Assembly: GCA_020635975.1 (NCBI GenBank)
Contig: JACJYT010000007.1
Coordinates: forward strand, 1-64,000
Source: Chitinophagales bacterium
GTDB lineage: Bacteria; Bacteroidota; Bacteroidia; Chitinophagales; UBA8649
Reading direction: 5' to 3'
DNA length: 64,000 nt
Shown: positions 1 to 9,051 of the stretch, one piece after another
Layout: each line of letters begins with the position of its first letter
How positions within the stretch are numbered: the first letter of the stretch is position 1
Translations under genes and position numbers: made by a program
The notes under the pieces: generated by a model
What the model was told of the DNA's origin: nothing
Seen by the model: only the letters and a program-made list of their open reading frames with translations
Databases searched by the model: none

Positions 1-99
1 TAGACTTTTCCTAAGGAAATCTCTAAGCAAACTTTTTTCACTATTAGAAGTTTAAGTAACATATTATACCTGATACTCACTGCCTTAGGTAGTAGCGTT

Positions 100-1599
100 T
101 TGTTTTCTTCTTGCTCAGATATTACAGAAGCAGAAGTCGAGCACAAGTTTAGCGTAGTGATAAACCCTGCATATGATTTAGATCGGGTAGAGGAATTAAA
201 TTTTGTAGATTTTGAGGATTTAAATTTGGGATTTTTTAAAGGTAAGCTCTATGTCAAACTAGATATTAAAAATACAGATGAAGAAAATTCTTACATGGTT
301 TTTAATAATGATAGGATTAATAGAAACTATTATTTTTATAAATGGGATACCATTTTACAAGCCTACAAACTCGTTCAGAATATAGAAAATAATGAAGTAA
401 GAGATCACCGAACCTTTAATTTTACTAACCCAAACTTCAAAATTGATTTAGAGCCAAATGAAAGTGCCAGTTATATTATTGAAACCAACAATGATGGCCG
501 CTCTTTGGATGCTAGTCCGAAGCTAATTAGCACTACCAAATACTCCATTTTTGTTAAGGAAAGTATGATTTGGAGGGTGGCATTTTTAGGAATAATCGTT
601 TGTTTATTCTTTTTTAATTTTTATCAATGGAGCATATCTAGAAGTGAAATATATCTTTATTACTCTTTCTACATAATGGCAACCTTTGTTTTGTATTTAG
701 GTTTAGGTGGACATTTACTAAATCTTGAAATTAAGCATCTTACCATCGATCACTTTATTTTTATCTCTTTGAGAATCTGGGTTTTAGCCTTAATTCTTTA
801 CACTTCTAAATTTTTGAGTATTGAGCAAGTTTCTCCTAGCTACTATAAAGCGATAAAGGCTCTATTATTTGTGGTTTTAGGAGGAACTACTTTGTATCAG
901 TTTCTTTTTTACAATAGTTCTATCAGCCATTTACATTACTTCGAAAATATAATTTCATCACTGTGGTTGCTTCTAATTTTGGGAATGGTCATCGTTTCTA
1001 GAAAAGCAAAAAGATTGGCACTCCGCTATTATTTGATTTCGCTTTCTTTCTTTTTGCTATTCATTTCCTTGGGACTGATAGACGGCCATTTTCAAAATCT
1101 GCCAGGGGAACCCTTTGTGTATATTAAATTAGGAACTATCATTGAATTTATCGGTTTCACTTATTTTATCGCCATCCTAACCAAAAAAGGTATTCTAAAA
1201 TCTAAGAAAATTGAAGAGGAACTAAAGGATATTGCTATAGAGTTGGAAGAAAAGAATAAAATAATAGCCAATAAAACGGGAATAGAAAAGTCGGATTTAG
1301 TAGGCATTTTGCATCTTTTAGAGAATTCCTTGGAAAAAGAAGGGGATTGGCAAGAATTTAAAGCGAAGTTTAAACAGCTCAATCCAGTATTCTTAGACCA
1401 TTTGCTGTCTGAACATCCCAATTTGAAAAAATCGGATGTGCGCCTACTCACGCTGATGAAATTATCTTATTCGCAAAAGGAAATAGCCTCCATGCTTAAC
1501 ATCGCTCCAGATAGTGTGAAAAAAGCAAAAGCTAGAGTGCGTAAGAAATTGAATCTGACTGAAAGCATCAATCTAGACGAGTATTTAGCCAAATTTTAG
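100..1599 (+). CDS. 7TM sensor (7TMR-DISM-like) lipoprotein with C-terminal LuxR-type HTH
   Basis: Probable membrane-bound sensor/regulator. An extracellular beta-rich N-terminal part (about residues 10-150) precedes seven hydrophobic helices (about 155-365), a charged coiled coil (370-400), and a C-terminal helix-turn-helix whose KEIASMLNIAPDSVKKAKAR segment resembles LuxR/GerE domains. This is the usual Bacteroidota 7TMR-DISM architecture. The listed start is a TTG directly before a lipobox-like FSSC. In-frame translation upstream (codons from about position 43) gives a good lipoprotein signal peptide ending at that Cys, but no ATG, GTG or TTG lies between an in-frame TAG at 1-3 and position 100. 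The true start is therefore unusual (ATT at 43 or ATC at 19) or lost. Ligand and targets are unknown. Confidence 0.75.
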   Translation: MFSSCSDITEAEVEHKFSVVINPAYDLDRVEELNFVDFEDLNLGFFKGKLYVKLDIKNTDEENSYMVFNNDRINRNYYFYKWDTILQAYKLVQNIENNEVRDHRTFNFTNPNFKIDLEPNESASYIIETNNDGRSLDASPKLISTTKYSIFVKESMIWRVAFLGIIVCLFFFNFYQWSISRSEIYLYYSFYIMATFVLYLGLGGHLLNLEIKHLTIDHFIFISLRIWVLALILYTSKFLSIEQVSPSYYKAIKALLFVVLGGTTLYQFLFYNSSISHLHYFENIISSLWLLLILGMVIVSRKAKRLALRYYLISLSFFLLFISLGLIDGHFQNLPGEPFVYIKLGTIIEFIGFTYFIAILTKKGILKSKKIEEELKDIAIELEEKNKIIANKTGIEKSDLVGILHLLENSLEKEGDWQEFKAKFKQLNPVFLDHLLSEHPNLKKSDVRLLTLMKLSYSQKEIASMLNIAPDSVKKAKARVRKKLNLTESINLDEYLAKF

Positions 1600-1780
1600 G
1601 ACTGTTCTTGAGCTTTGTTGCTAATTTAAGTACAGGGCTATTATTTGTAATACGGTAAACAAGTAAGTCTCCAATTTTGTCCTGATTTTCTTAAACTATT
1701 GAGTAACTTAGTTGTTTATTATGGTAAGAGTAAGGCGTCTATTTAGACAGGTTCTAAATGTTGATAAACTTACTTTTAGC

Positions 1781-1811
1781 TTGATTACTAATTATTGATG
1801 AATTACCTTTG
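1781..1811 (+). promoter_or_regulatory. Bacteroidota-type promoter of sdhCAB
   Basis: A TTG at 1781-1783 and a perfect TAnnTTTG element (TACCTTTG, 1804-1811) are separated by 20 bp, matching the -33/-7 consensus of the Bacteroidota primary sigma factor. Transcription would begin near 1818, only about 9 bases before the ATG at 1827. This argues against the in-frame TTG at 1809 as the sdhC start. Confidence 0.6.
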
Positions 1812-1826
1812 CTAAAAATTAGATTT

Positions 1827-2495
1827 ATGTCAAAATTATCCTCTATTGGTAGAAAGTTTTTAATGGCACTTTCGGGGTTTTTCCTGATGATTTTTTTGCT
1901 TCAGCACTTTTCAATTAATATCTTATCTGTACTAAGTCCAAACACCTTCAATGAAGTTTCTCAGTTTATGGGGACTAATTTCTTGGTTCAGGGCATCTTG
2001 CAACCCGTATTGATTTTTGGAATTGTTTTTCATTTCGTTATGGCTTTCTTGTTGGAAATTCACAATAGAAATGCTCGTCCAGTTAAGTACTATGGGGCTT
2101 CTACAAGTGGTGGTTCTTTTTTAAGCAAGAATATGATTATATCTGGATTAACTATTTTAATCTTTCTTGCCTTACACATGTACGATTTTTGGTGGCATGA
2201 AATGAGTGTTAAATATCTTCAAGGTGATATGACTGGTTTGAATGCTGCTGGCGAGTTGCGTTACCATGAGGAACTAGTGGCCAAGTTCCAAAACATAGGA
2301 AGAGTACTGATTTATTGTTTGGCTTTTGTATTCTTGGGCTTACATACAGCTCATGGTTTCCAATCTGCTTTTCAAAGTGTTGGAGCCAATCATCCAAAAT
2401 ATACTCCGATAATTAAGAAAATTGGTTTTTTCTATAGCGTGATTCTTCCAGCTGGTTTTGTTTTCATTGCTTTTTATCATTTTTTATTCAACTAA
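1827..2495 (+). CDS. sdhC: Succinate dehydrogenase cytochrome b subunit (b558 family)
   Basis: Membrane anchor of complex II (succinate:menaquinone oxidoreductase), carrying b-type haem in the cytoplasmic membrane. The 222-residue protein has five hydrophobic segments with histidines placed in or beside them (for example LQHFS, VFHFVM, LALHMYDF, LGLHTAHGF, AFYHFLF). This fits the single-subunit dihaem anchor used by Bacteroidota and epsilonproteobacteria, so no sdhD is expected, and none is present. The ATG at 1827 (MSKLSSIGRKFLMALSG) is preferred over an in-frame TTG at 1809, which lies inside the promoter -7 element. sdhA starts 15 bp downstream. Confidence 0.93.
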   Translation: MSKLSSIGRKFLMALSGFFLMIFLLQHFSINILSVLSPNTFNEVSQFMGTNFLVQGILQPVLIFGIVFHFVMAFLLEIHNRNARPVKYYGASTSGGSFLSKNMIISGLTILIFLALHMYDFWWHEMSVKYLQGDMTGLNAAGELRYHEELVAKFQNIGRVLIYCLAFVFLGLHTAHGFQSAFQSVGANHPKYTPIIKKIGFFYSVILPAGFVFIAFYHFLFN

Positions 2496-2510
2496 AATTC
2501 ACTTAATAAT

Positions 2511-4514
2511 ATGAGCGTGTTAAATTCAAATATACCTGAGGGTAAAATGAGTGAGAAGTGGGAAAACTACAAAGAACATATCGACTTAGTTAACCCTGCC
2601 AATAAGAGAGGAATAGATGTTATTGTTGTTGGAACAGGCTTAGCGGGAGCATCTGCTTCTGCAACTCTTGGCGAACTTGGATACAATGTTAAAACTTTTT
2701 GTTTTCAAGATAGTCCAAGAAGAGCGCACTCCATAGCTGCTCAAGGTGGAATTAATGCAGCAAAAAACTATCAAGGTGATGGAGATTCTGTGTTTCGTTT
2801 ATTTTATGATACTGTAAAAGGTGGGGATTATAGAAGTCGTGAAGCAAATGTGCATCGTTTGGCTGAGGTATCTGGAAATATCATCGACCAATGCGTTGCG
2901 CAAGGCGTTCCTTTTGCAAGAGAATATGGAGGATTGTTAGATAACCGTTCTTTCGGTGGGGTATTAGTGTCAAGAACATTTTATGCAGCGGGACAAACAG
3001 GACAGCAATTATTACTAGGAGCGTATTCTGCTTTAAGTCGACAAATAGCCATTGGAAAGGTTCAAATGTATAACCGACATGAGATGTTGGATGTTGTTGT
3101 GGTTGATGGAAAAGCTAGAGGAATTATTGCAAGAAACTTAATTACTGGAGAAATTGAAAGACATTCAGCTCACGCAGTTGTTCTAGCAAGTGGTGGTTAT
3201 GGTAATGTTTTCTTCTTATCTACTAATGCTATGGGAAGTAATGTTACAGCCTCTTGGAAAGCTTATAAAAGAGGTGCTTTCTTTGCAAATCCTTGCTATA
3301 CTCAAATCCATCCAACTTGTATTCCAAGAAGTGGCGATCATCAAAGTAAGTTGACTTTAATGTCGGAGTCATTGAGAAATGATGGTAGAATTTGGGTGCC
3401 TTTACATAAAGAAGATGCAGAGAAAGTAAGAAATGGAAGTCTGAAGCCTACCGATATTCCAGAAGATAGGAGAGATTATTACTTAGAAAGAAGATATCCT
3501 GCTTTCGGTAACTTAGTACCGCGTGATGTGGCTTCTCGTGCCGCTAAAGAAAGATGTGATGCTGGCTTTGGAGTGAATAAAACAGGCGAAGCAGTTTACT
3601 TAGATTTTGCATCGGCTATTCAACGTTATGGTAAAGTTCAGGCGAGATTGCATGGTATTGCAGAATCGAATACGGAAGAAGTAACTAGATTGGGTAAGGA
3701 AGTAGTAAAAGAGAAATATGGTAACCTTTTCGAAATGTACGAAAAGATTGTAGACCAGAATCCTTATGAGACTCCAATGATGATTTATCCAGCAGTGCAT
3801 TACACTATGGGAGGAACTTGGGTAGATTATAATTTAATGACCACAGTAAATGGTCTTTATGCTATTGGTGAAGCTAATTTCTCCGATCACGGAGCAAATA
3901 GATTAGGAGCTTCGGCATTAATGCAAGGACTTGCAGATGGTTATTTTGTTTTACCTTATACCATTGGAGATTACTTAGCGAAAGAGATTAGAACGGGTAA
4001 GATACCAACAGATTTACCAGAATTCGTAGCTGCAGAAAAAGAAGTTGTAGATCGTATTAATAAGTTTTTAAACAACAAAGGTTCTAAACCAGTAGATTAC
4101 TTCCACAAAAAACTTGGAAAAGTAATGTGGGATAAAGTAGGTATGGCAAGAAATGAGCAAGGTTTAAAAGAAGCTATTGCCGAAATTCAAGCTATAAAAG
4201 AAGAGTTTTGGTCGGATGTTTTTGTACCAGGTAGCGATAAAGGCTTGAATCAGGAGTTAGAAAAAGCAGGAAGAGTTGCAGACTTTATTGAGTTAGGTGA
4301 ATTATTTGCTAAAGATGCTTTGAATAGAAAGGAATCTTGTGGTGGACATTTTAGAGAGGAATACCAAACCGCAGAAGGCGAGGCACTGCGTGATGACAAG
4401 AACTTTGCTTATGTTGCAGCTTGGCAGTATAAAGGCGAAGGAGTAGAACCAGAAATGCATAAAGAGCAATTAGAGTTTGTGGAGGTGGAATTGAAAACAA
4501 GATCTTATAAATAG
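2511..4514 (+). CDS. sdhA: Succinate dehydrogenase/fumarate reductase flavoprotein subunit
   Basis: Catalytic subunit of complex II, oxidising succinate to fumarate with a covalently bound FAD. An N-terminal dinucleotide-binding motif (VVGTGLAGASAS, about residues 39-50) is followed by RRAHSIAAQGG, whose His (about residue 73) is the flavin attachment site in the family. Later come the substrate-site HPTCIPRSGDH, the HYTMGG stretch and GEANFSDHGANRLGASALMQG-type FAD contacts. The length of 667 residues is normal for the Bacteroidota form. It is the middle gene of sdhCAB, but about 150 bp of repeat-bounded sequence separates it from sdhB, which is unusual for this operon. Confidence 0.96.
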   Translation: MSVLNSNIPEGKMSEKWENYKEHIDLVNPANKRGIDVIVVGTGLAGASASATLGELGYNVKTFCFQDSPRRAHSIAAQGGINAAKNYQGDGDSVFRLFYDTVKGGDYRSREANVHRLAEVSGNIIDQCVAQGVPFAREYGGLLDNRSFGGVLVSRTFYAAGQTGQQLLLGAYSALSRQIAIGKVQMYNRHEMLDVVVVDGKARGIIARNLITGEIERHSAHAVVLASGGYGNVFFLSTNAMGSNVTASWKAYKRGAFFANPCYTQIHPTCIPRSGDHQSKLTLMSESLRNDGRIWVPLHKEDAEKVRNGSLKPTDIPEDRRDYYLERRYPAFGNLVPRDVASRAAKERCDAGFGVNKTGEAVYLDFASAIQRYGKVQARLHGIAESNTEEVTRLGKEVVKEKYGNLFEMYEKIVDQNPYETPMMIYPAVHYTMGGTWVDYNLMTTVNGLYAIGEANFSDHGANRLGASALMQGLADGYFVLPYTIGDYLAKEIRTGKIPTDLPEFVAAEKEVVDRINKFLNNKGSKPVDYFHKKLGKVMWDKVGMARNEQGLKEAIAEIQAIKEEFWSDVFVPGSDKGLNQELEKAGRVADFIELGELFAKDALNRKESCGGHFREEYQTAEGEALRDDKNFAYVAAWQYKGEGVEPEMHKEQLEFVEVELKTRSYK

Positions 4515-4650
4515 AGGACTAGTTGATTAGTTGAATAGTTGACTAGTGAGAAATGAGTGATTTTAAGAGCTATAAAGAGTTAAAAGTTTGGCAAAAGGGA
4601 ATTGATGGTAAAATTGGCTAGTAATCTAGTTTACTAGTTTTCTAGTCATC
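4514..4650 (+). repeat. Small repeat-bounded insertion between sdhA and sdhB
   Basis: The sdhA-sdhB gap carries a left arm (4514-4550) made of degenerate tandem units of the form ACTAGTTGA/ATTAGTTGA, and a right arm (4618-4650) of related units in inverted orientation (GACTAGAAAACTAGTAAAC when read on the minus strand). A 69-bp reading-frame relic lies between them. The whole looks like a small non-autonomous element or its scar. Its mode of movement is not visible. Confidence 0.55.
4553..4621 (+). pseudogene. Relic of a four-helix-bundle (S23/23S-IVP family) gene
   Basis: The 22-codon frame from the ATG at 4553 reads MSDFKSYKELKVWQKGIDGK and then stops. This closely resembles the conserved N-terminus of the four-helix-bundle S23/23S rRNA intervening-sequence protein family (typically F-K-x-LKVWQKA), normally about 115-125 residues. 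Nothing of the remaining three helices follows, so it is an internal-deletion remnant. The family assignment rests on one short motif. Confidence 0.55.
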
Positions 4651-4664
4651 TTAAAATAAATAAC

Positions 4665-5414
4665 ATGAATTTAAAACTTAAAGTTTGGCGCCAAAGTGGT
4701 GCAAGTGACAAAGGTAAAATGGTAGACTATGCACTTAGTGATATATCTCCCGACTCATCTTTCCTTGAAATGATTGATGTTTTAAACATGCAATTAGTGG
4801 AAAAAGGAGAGGAGCCTGTCGCTTTCGACCACGATTGTAGAGAAGGTATTTGTGGGATGTGTTCGATGTATATCAACGGACAGCCACACGGTCCAGGAGA
4901 CAGAGTAACTACTTGTCAGTTGCATATGAGAAGTTTTAAAGATGGCGATACCATTACTATCGAACCGTGGAGAGCGAGCGCTTTTCCAGTAATCAAGGAT
5001 TTGGTGGTAGATAGAGGGGCTTTCGACCGTATTATTCAAGCTGGTGGTTATGTTTCTGTAAACACAAGTGGTAATACGCAAGACGCCAATAGCATTCCTA
5101 TTCCTAAAGCCGATGCCGATGCCGCTTTTGATGCCGCTACTTGTATCGGTTGTGGAGCTTGTGTAGCCGCTTGTAAAAATGCAAGTGCCATGTTATTCGT
5201 TTCTGCAAAAGTATCGCAATTAGATCTCTTACCTCAAGGTAAGGTAGAAAGTAAGCAGCGTGTATTGAACATGGTTGCTCAAATGGACAAAGAAGGTTTC
5301 GGTAATTGCACCAATACCGGAGCTTGTGAAGCCGAATGTCCAAAAGGAATTTCTTTAGAGAACATTGCAAGAATGAATCGACTATATTTAGCTAGCGAAA
5401 TCAGCGCTAAATAA
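4665..5414 (+). CDS. sdhB: Succinate dehydrogenase iron-sulfur subunit
   Basis: Electron-transfer subunit linking the SdhA flavin to the membrane quinone site. A plant-type [2Fe-2S] motif (CREGICGMC with a downstream Cys in RVTTCQLH) lies near residues 58-86. The C-terminal half has CIGCGACVAACKNA and CTNTGACEAECPKGI for the 4Fe-4S and 3Fe-4S clusters. Its 249 residues match the Bacteroidota/epsilonproteobacterial type. It is the last gene of sdhCAB and is followed by a hairpin terminator. Confidence 0.95.
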   Translation: MNLKLKVWRQSGASDKGKMVDYALSDISPDSSFLEMIDVLNMQLVEKGEEPVAFDHDCREGICGMCSMYINGQPHGPGDRVTTCQLHMRSFKDGDTITIEPWRASAFPVIKDLVVDRGAFDRIIQAGGYVSVNTSGNTQDANSIPIPKADADAAFDAATCIGCGACVAACKNASAMLFVSAKVSQLDLLPQGKVESKQRVLNMVAQMDKEGFGNCTNTGACEAECPKGISLENIARMNRLYLASEISAK

Positions 5415-5433
5415 AGATTAGCTTATAAATTAG

Positions 5434-5463
5434 AAAGCCTCCTTCAAAAAGGGGGCTTTTTAT
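5434..5463 (+). terminator. Rho-independent terminator after sdhB
   Basis: AAAGCCTCC (5434-5442) pairs with GGGGGCTTT (5451-5459) across an 8-base loop with one G-T wobble, followed by T residues. It lies 20 bp after the sdhB stop. Confidence 0.75.
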
Positions 5464-5714
5464 TTACAGACCACTTCCTTCTAGTCCCTATCTTTGTAAA
5501 GTAAATTTGACTTCGAAGCTAAATGTCTCCTAGTTATTTATTTGATTCTTATGCATAAGCGACAAGGCTTCTTTAGCTTCCGAGTATTTCCTAAATTAAC
5601 TGAATATAGCTATCCAATTATAATAATTTTGTCATGAATTCTTGGCCACAAGAAATTAATAGGAGATAATTCAAAATAATGTACTTAATCTTTCCTAAAT
5701 TCGTTGTAAGTACG
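5464..5714. other. Intergenic region with possible promoter elements
   Basis: About 250 bp without a gene. Two TAnnTTTG matches are present on the plus strand (TATCTTTG at 5489-5496 and TAATTTTG at 5624-5631), either of which could drive the secreted protein downstream. Neither has a well-spaced TTG upstream, so they are weak candidates. Nothing else is recognised. Confidence 0.3.
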
Positions 5715-8441
5715 ATGAATCAAAGGCTTTTAATAAAATTTCTCTTAATTGTATTCTGTGTTATAAGCTTAAATCAGCTTTATGCCACACATAACCGAGC
5801 TGGCGAAGTATTATACGAGTATATTAGTCCACTTTCTTATCGAGCAACCATAATTACTTATACCAAAATAAGTGATATCAGTGGAAATGCTGATAGAGAT
5901 TCCTTAGATTTAAATTGGGGCGATGGAACCATAGAGTCTGTTCCTAGGATAAATGGTACCGGTGTTTTGATAGGCAACGATATTAAGAAGAACATTTACA
6001 TAAGCGACATACATACTTATGCAGGAGCCTTACCTTTCTATGTGATATCGGTGCAAGATCAGAATAGAATTGCCAATATCGTAAATATTGCAGGGGGAGT
6101 GGGCTCTGTGGATGTGCCAATTTATTTTGAAGATACCCTAAAGTACATCCCCCCAGAATTATTTGAAAGTAATTCTTCTCCTATCTTACTCAATCCACCT
6201 ATCGATTTTGCTAATGTAAACGATACTTTCTATCATAATCCCAATGCCTTCGATCCAGATGGTGATAGTTTGTATTTTCAGCTAATTCCTTCCTTTGAAG
6301 GAAGCGGTGATGTGGTGCCTTTATACGTTTTTCCAGATCAGTTTCCTCCCGGACCTAATAATCAATTCACTATTAACCCTACCACTGGAGAAATTATTTG
6401 GGCAACGCCTCAAATGCAGGGAATATATAACATTGCAATTCTAATTCGCGAATATAGAAATGGTAGAAACATAGGTTCTATGCTTCGAGATATGGAAATA
6501 TTTGTAGGAGCAATTATTGATGATCCACCCCAAATTACCGAATTAAGAGATACTTGTATAATTGGAGGTAGTTCCTTTAGTATTAATCTTAGTGCTCAAG
6601 ATCCCAATAATGAAGATGTAGTACTTACTGCCCTAGGTGCGCCATTTGAAATTGATCCTAGCAGAGCAATTTTCACCGCCAATAATGGCAACCCGGCAAC
6701 AGCAACTTTTACTTGGAATACGATATGCGAAGATGTGCGACCGCAGTTTTATCAAGTAGTTTTTAAAGCAGAAGATGAGCCAGATGTTAACGATATCATC
6801 TTATCCGACTTAGAAACTTGGCTCATTACGGTAGTTCCACCGCCACCAACAGGTTTGCAAGCCACCGTTCAATCTAACGATGTATTATTAACTTGGGATG
6901 ATCCATATGCTTGTTTCGATGCCGATAATTTCTTGTATTTCTCTTTATGGCGTAAAATTGGCTGCGATAGTTTCGATATAAGTATTTGCGATTTAGGTTT
7001 GGACAATACGGCTTATGAGCTTATAGCCGACCAGCTTACGAGCTATTCTTATTTAGATTTGAATGTAGATAGAGGAAATACCTATAGTTATCGTTTGTTA
7101 GCGCATTTCGGTAAAACTCCTACTTCTCCAGCTGGTAGTATTTACGACATAGTACTTAGTGCTCCTAGTAACGAAGCTTGTGTAGAATTGCCACTCGATA
7201 TCCCAGTAATCACGAATGTTTCTGTAGAAGCAACGGATGTGAATGAAGGTCTAATTTTCGTGCAATGGTCGAAGCCTTTAGCCGGACCTGGCCTATTAGA
7301 TACGGTCTTGAATCCGCCGCCTTATGCCTTCGACTTGTATCGTTCGGAAGGGCAGCTAGGCGCTAATTTGCAATTAATTGAAAGCTTTACTGCAACGAGT
7401 TATGCTAGCATGGTAGACACTTTCTTTTACGATTCTTTGTTAAATACCGTGGATTTAGCTTACTCCTATCAGGTGGTTTTTTATGCGAATAACTATTTGG
7501 ATACTATGGGATTAACTTCAATTGCTTCATCTATTTATTTAAGTATTGGAGTGGGCGATGAAAGTTTGAGTTTAACTTGGGAATTGGATGTTCCTTGGGT
7601 GAATTATGAGTATACCATTTTTAGAGCAGACTCAATCAATGGACTTTACGATAGTATATCGCTTACTACCTCTCTAAGTTATTTAGATACGGGCTTAATT
7701 AACGATACTACTTATTGCTATTATATACGTTCGGAAGGATCTTACTCTAATCCAAGTTTATTAAATCCCTTAATTAATTTATCGCAAAGAACTTGTGCCA
7801 TTCCTATCGATACGGTTCCTCCATGCCCGCCGCAGTTGAGTATTTCTAACGATTGTGAATTGTATCAAGGACAAGCTTGGACCAACGAGAATTATCAAAA
7901 TAGAATTAGTTGGCGTAGAGAACTATGTAATATGGATGCGGTAAGCTTTAATCTCTATTATTCGGAGGATGATGTCAATTTTGATTTATTGACAAGTACT
8001 ACAGACAGCTTTTTTATACACCAACTCAATCTTACTTTGGCGGGTTGTTACATTATTAATGCCATCGACGAGAAAGGAAATGTTAGCGAATTTAGCGACA
8101 CCATTTGTGTAGAAAATTGTCCTTATTATAATTTGCCAAATTCTTTCACTCCCAATGGCGATGGGGCTAACGATGTTTTTACTCCTTTCCCAGGATGGCG
8201 TTTTGTTGACCACATTGAAATGAAGATTTTTAATAGATGGGGTAATTTGGTATGGCAAACCGAAAATCCAAATATTAATTGGGATGGTACCGATCAAGAG
8301 AATAATAAGGAACTAAATGATGGGGTGTACTTGTATAGTGGTTATTATTTCGTGCGAAGAAGTAACGGAACTATAGATAAACTCCCGCTGCCGCATGATG
8401 ATAAGGGAGGTGGCTTCATTCATTTGATTCGAACGAAGTAG
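5715..8441 (+). CDS. Secreted protein with C-terminal CHU_C / gliding-motility T9SS sorting domain
   Basis: Predicted to cross the inner membrane by Sec and the outer membrane by type IX secretion. The ATG at 5715 (MNQRLLIKFLLIVFCVISL) gives a clean signal peptide. An ATG at 5679 would add 12 residues before it and is less likely. The body (about 870 residues) is beta-rich with PKD/cadherin- and fibronectin-like segments. The last 85 or so residues, beginning LPNSFTPNGDGANDVF and containing IFNRWGNLVW and NWDG, are a textbook CHU_C type B sorting domain. The passenger's role (adhesion or a surface layer) is inferred only from architecture. It is monocistronic, with ribE 22 bp downstream. Confidence 0.88.
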   Translation: MNQRLLIKFLLIVFCVISLNQLYATHNRAGEVLYEYISPLSYRATIITYTKISDISGNADRDSLDLNWGDGTIESVPRINGTGVLIGNDIKKNIYISDIHTYAGALPFYVISVQDQNRIANIVNIAGGVGSVDVPIYFEDTLKYIPPELFESNSSPILLNPPIDFANVNDTFYHNPNAFDPDGDSLYFQLIPSFEGSGDVVPLYVFPDQFPPGPNNQFTINPTTGEIIWATPQMQGIYNIAILIREYRNGRNIGSMLRDMEIFVGAIIDDPPQITELRDTCIIGGSSFSINLSAQDPNNEDVVLTALGAPFEIDPSRAIFTANNGNPATATFTWNTICEDVRPQFYQVVFKAEDEPDVNDIILSDLETWLITVVPPPPTGLQATVQSNDVLLTWDDPYACFDADNFLYFSLWRKIGCDSFDISICDLGLDNTAYELIADQLTSYSYLDLNVDRGNTYSYRLLAHFGKTPTSPAGSIYDIVLSAPSNEACVELPLDIPVITNVSVEATDVNEGLIFVQWSKPLAGPGLLDTVLNPPPYAFDLYRSEGQLGANLQLIESFTATSYASMVDTFFYDSLLNTVDLAYSYQVVFYANNYLDTMGLTSIASSIYLSIGVGDESLSLTWELDVPWVNYEYTIFRADSINGLYDSISLTTSLSYLDTGLINDTTYCYYIRSEGSYSNPSLLNPLINLSQRTCAIPIDTVPPCPPQLSISNDCELYQGQAWTNENYQNRISWRRELCNMDAVSFNLYYSEDDVNFDLLTSTTDSFFIHQLNLTLAGCYIINAIDEKGNVSEFSDTICVENCPYYNLPNSFTPNGDGANDVFTPFPGWRFVDHIEMKIFNRWGNLVWQTENPNINWDGTDQENNKELNDGVYLYSGYYFVRRSNGTIDKLPLPHDDKGGGFIHLIRTK

Positions 8442-8463
8442 TTGATCCTTAAAAAGTCTTTAA

Positions 8464-9051
8464 ATGTTTACAGGAATAGTTGAAAGTTTGGCCACAGTGG
8501 TCAAAATAGAGAAAGAATTAGGCAATCTGCATTTGTATTTAAATGCAGCTTTTATACCAGAACTTAAAATTGATCAAAGCGTGGCCCATAATGGTGTATG
8601 CTTAACCGTGGTTGATATCCATTCTGATTATTATAAAGTTACTGCCGTATCCGAAACCTTGAGTTTAACCAATTTGGAGGATCTCATAGTAGGCGATATA
8701 GTAAATGTAGAGCGATGCATGCAAATGAATGCTCGTCTTGATGGACATATCGTTCAAGGCCATGTAGATGCCATGGGCACTTGCATCTTAAAAGAAGAGA
8801 ATGAGGGTAGTTGGCGCTTTGTTTTTAGCTATGAAGCGAGCAGAGAGCATTTAATTGTAGAGAAAGGTTCTATCTGTATCAATGGTATTAGCTTAACAGC
8901 TTTTAATGTGAGTAATACAAGCTTTGAAGTAGCCATTATTCCTTATACCTACGAACATACCAACTTAAAGCAAGTAGAAATCAATTCTAAGGTGAATTTG
9001 GAATTTGATATTATCGGTAAATACATAGCTCGCCTGCAAGATGTCAAATAA
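8464..9051 (+). CDS. ribE: Riboflavin synthase alpha subunit
   Basis: Catalyses dismutation of two 6,7-dimethyl-8-ribityllumazine molecules into riboflavin and its pyrimidine precursor. The 195-residue protein shows the two tandem lumazine-binding barrels: the first opens with MFTGIVE and has VAHNGVCLTVV, the second has LDGHIVQGHVD and SICINGISLTA. Its 3' end overlaps the downstream glycosylase gene by 11 bp, so the two are probably co-transcribed. No FMN riboswitch-like sequence is seen in the 22-bp leader. Confidence 0.96.
   Translation: MFTGIVESLATVVKIEKELGNLHLYLNAAFIPELKIDQSVAHNGVCLTVVDIHSDYYKVTAVSETLSLTNLEDLIVGDIVNVERCMQMNARLDGHIVQGHVDAMGTCILKEENEGSWRFVFSYEASREHLIVEKGSICINGISLTAFNVSNTSFEVAIIPYTYEHTNLKQVEINSKVNLEFDIIGKYIARLQDVK

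Noticed and set aside
8442..8463. FMN riboswitch ahead of riboflavin synthase
   Set aside because: Only 22 bp lie between the preceding stop and the ribE start; there is no room for the aptamer.
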